The notes beneath the pieces are model-generated. The model did no database searches and was not told the DNA's origin. It worked only from the letters and a program-made list of their open reading frames with translations. From Lamellibrachia satsuma (lineage: Eukaryota > Annelida > Polychaeta > Sabellida > Siboglinidae), in assembly GCA_033239005.1 (NCBI GenBank), contig BSQZ01000035.1, forward strand, positions 3,675,501-3,739,500: DNA of 64,000 bases, given 5' to 3'. Made by a program: the position numbers and the translations under genes. Positions 62,214-64,000 of this stretch are shown one piece after another. Position 1 is the stretch's first letter. The number at the start of each line of letters is the position of its first letter.

Positions 62214-62670
62214 TGTATTTATATAATAAAAATATGTTTAAAAGGCTGTCTTTTTATTTAGTACAATTCAAAATTCAAGCCACAATTCTTCAACAATTTA
62301 CAATCATTACCGTTATATTTGTTTATCAATTGTGTACAAAATATTGAAATTCAGCAAAAGTGCAAAACTATATAATTAACAACTGCTGAATATATTTGGT
62401 TCCGCATAATGTAATTGTAATTGAAATTGAAATTGAAACAGTGTAATTGTAATTGAATTAAAAAATTATGAGTGTAATTGTAATTGAACTAAAAATTTAA
62501 ATGTAATTGTAATTGATATAATTATGTGTAATTGAACCTACCCCTGCCTGCTGGCACCGGTTGCATACACGGATGGTTCGGCCCATGCTAGCGAAAACAC
62601 TTCACGGTTCACCGGTCGCGCCGTTGGGCCGAACCCGTGATGGGCCGAAACATCCGACACCCGTTGCTAT

Positions 62671-64000
62671 CATCTCATTGACATGCTGATCGAGTTTAGT
62701 CAAAGTCTCATACTTGTAACTCATTTAAAATGCCTGAACGTGCCATACCCGTGAATTACTGAATTACTACGCACACGTGCCTTGTTGCGAAAAAATTGCC
62801 AAAAATCCTTCCGCCTATTGAAATCATCTAAAAATCCACAGTTACATTGCCAACATGTTCTACCAGCAAACTTGCCAATGTTCCTGGCTCAAATGCAGTT
62901 ATGTCAGATGATATGATTTTTTTTTAAATAACACATCTAAAATTACTGTGCCCTACATTCGTGTGTAAAACATCAGGAAGTCTAACTGAGGCATGATCAC
63001 AAATAGGGAAGCTTTTTTTGGAGAAAGTGTCCAATTTTATATCAAGTTGCGGCACAATGTATATGTAAACCTATTATGGAACACTCCTGCTTGTCACGTC
63101 ATTATTATTTGTTTCACAGCCAAATCAAAACAATGCCCTGCCCATAATATTAGCTGAAAACCAGTCACATAATTTAAATATAGGTCAATTTTGACACTTG
63201 ATAAGTCATTAATTGTGTACACTAGATTTCTAGAGCATTGCAAACCAATGAAACCTACTTACTGTCTCTTTAAATATACCACCTACTTATTTTCAAATTA
63301 ATATTTATATAATTGCTTGATTTTTAACCAAATATGGTGCAATTTTGTCAGAAAAGTAACAATTTGTCACATTTAACAGGATTTTGGGTGATTTTCATTG
63401 TGTCAGACTTGCTAAATTTTATTGTTTATGTGATTGCTTTCATGCTTCTACTTGATCGGGTACATGGCGTACTGCTTGATTTGGATACGCCATCATAAAT
63501 GGGTATCACATGACCAGATACCCATTGCGGCCATATTTGAAAATGTTGATATACGCAATGCTTCCAGTGGCCGTGACACAACCAAAATATGACTATTCTG
63601 TCCAAATTTGCTACACAATATCACCAATGCATTGGGCCACATAACAAATATCACCAATGATTGTTCTAGTTCAAAATAGCTACCTGCTCTCATTAGTTAG
63701 CAAAATTTTGATATTGATTCATTTGATTCAGTGCACAACCATGTACATGAGTGCACACTGTCACTGCAAAACTGTAGCCACTTCTATGAAATTTTAGCTA
63801 TATATTTAGTAAGATCACTTATAGGGTTAGCCTGTCCATAGTACACACTCGTTAATGGTGACATACAAACGCTTAACTTCAGCATGCTCTTACATCATGA
63901 ATGTTTTGATAATAACAAACATGCTGTTACCTCATGCACTCTTTTAACATGAACAGTACCGTTTGGACATGACTATTTTTTACAACTATAACTGTTTCCA
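62671..64000. other. Right edge, no gene recognised
   Basis: AT-rich sequence without a convincing frame. It may be the rest of the TA-flanked element that begins at 59538. A 66-codon - strand frame at 63493-63693 has no motif. Confidence 0.3.

Overview
The window is nuclear DNA of an animal, very probably a marine invertebrate. It is AT-rich, its coding exons are short and split by long introns with GT..AG borders, and it carries CR1/L2-type LINEs, Ty3 LTR, hAT, Tc1 and PIF/Harbinger elements and many minisatellites. No bacterial, phage, CRISPR, rRNA or tRNA feature was recognised. The species cannot be fixed from the sequence alone.

Two host genes explain the real coding exons. GPAA1 (GPI transamidase subunit) runs on the + strand. 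Its last five coding exons lie at 3485-16968, their splice phases agree throughout, and its 5' exons lie left of the window. FAM210A (mitochondrial DUF1279 protein) runs on the - strand from an initiating exon at 58640 through 44630-44069 to 19372-19009. The three exon phases agree and give a 327-residue reading frame. The two genes are tail to tail, with opposing poly(A) signals near 17.8 kb. A short ATG exon with a good donor on the + strand at 59255-59281 may start a divergent neighbour, about 0.6 kb from the FAM210A start.

Almost everything else is mobile or tandem DNA. 1.0-2.7 kb: a TA-flanked TIR element holding a 737-bp element with a perfect 8-bp target duplication. 3.7-9.5 kb (GPAA1 introns): four tandem arrays, a perfect 66-bp palindrome and a decayed Tc1-like element. 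10-16.7 kb: hAT-like elements, one with a perfect 8-bp duplication and an internal hairpin, and a LINE split by a Harbinger-like element with a broken Myb/SANT gene. 19.4-44.1 kb (FAM210A intron 2): a Penelope-like remnant, then one LINE copy blown apart over 22 kb. It is split by an 8.2-kb foldback-like composite element, by small LINE/SINE insertions and by a 10.2-kb hAT-like element. The composite element contains a host-like gene that was in turn split by a complete 4.25-kb Ty3 retrotransposon. 44.6-58.5 kb (FAM210A intron 1): a minisatellite made of copies of the exon 2 splice acceptor, then a probable 11-kb element with a tandem 0.8-kb-unit arm, an inverted counterpart and an inserted 2.6-kb long-TIR element. 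59.5-62.7 kb: a three-level nest in which two element pairs have readable target duplications.

The most unusual items are the five-level nest in FAM210A intron 2, the foldback-like element carrying gene pieces, the 11-kb satellite-armed element, the 2.9-kb element with repeated TTCGGCCC motifs, the perfect palindrome beside GPAA1 exon 3 of the window, and the duplicated splice acceptors of FAM210A. All family names rest on motifs recognised by eye; no database search was possible.
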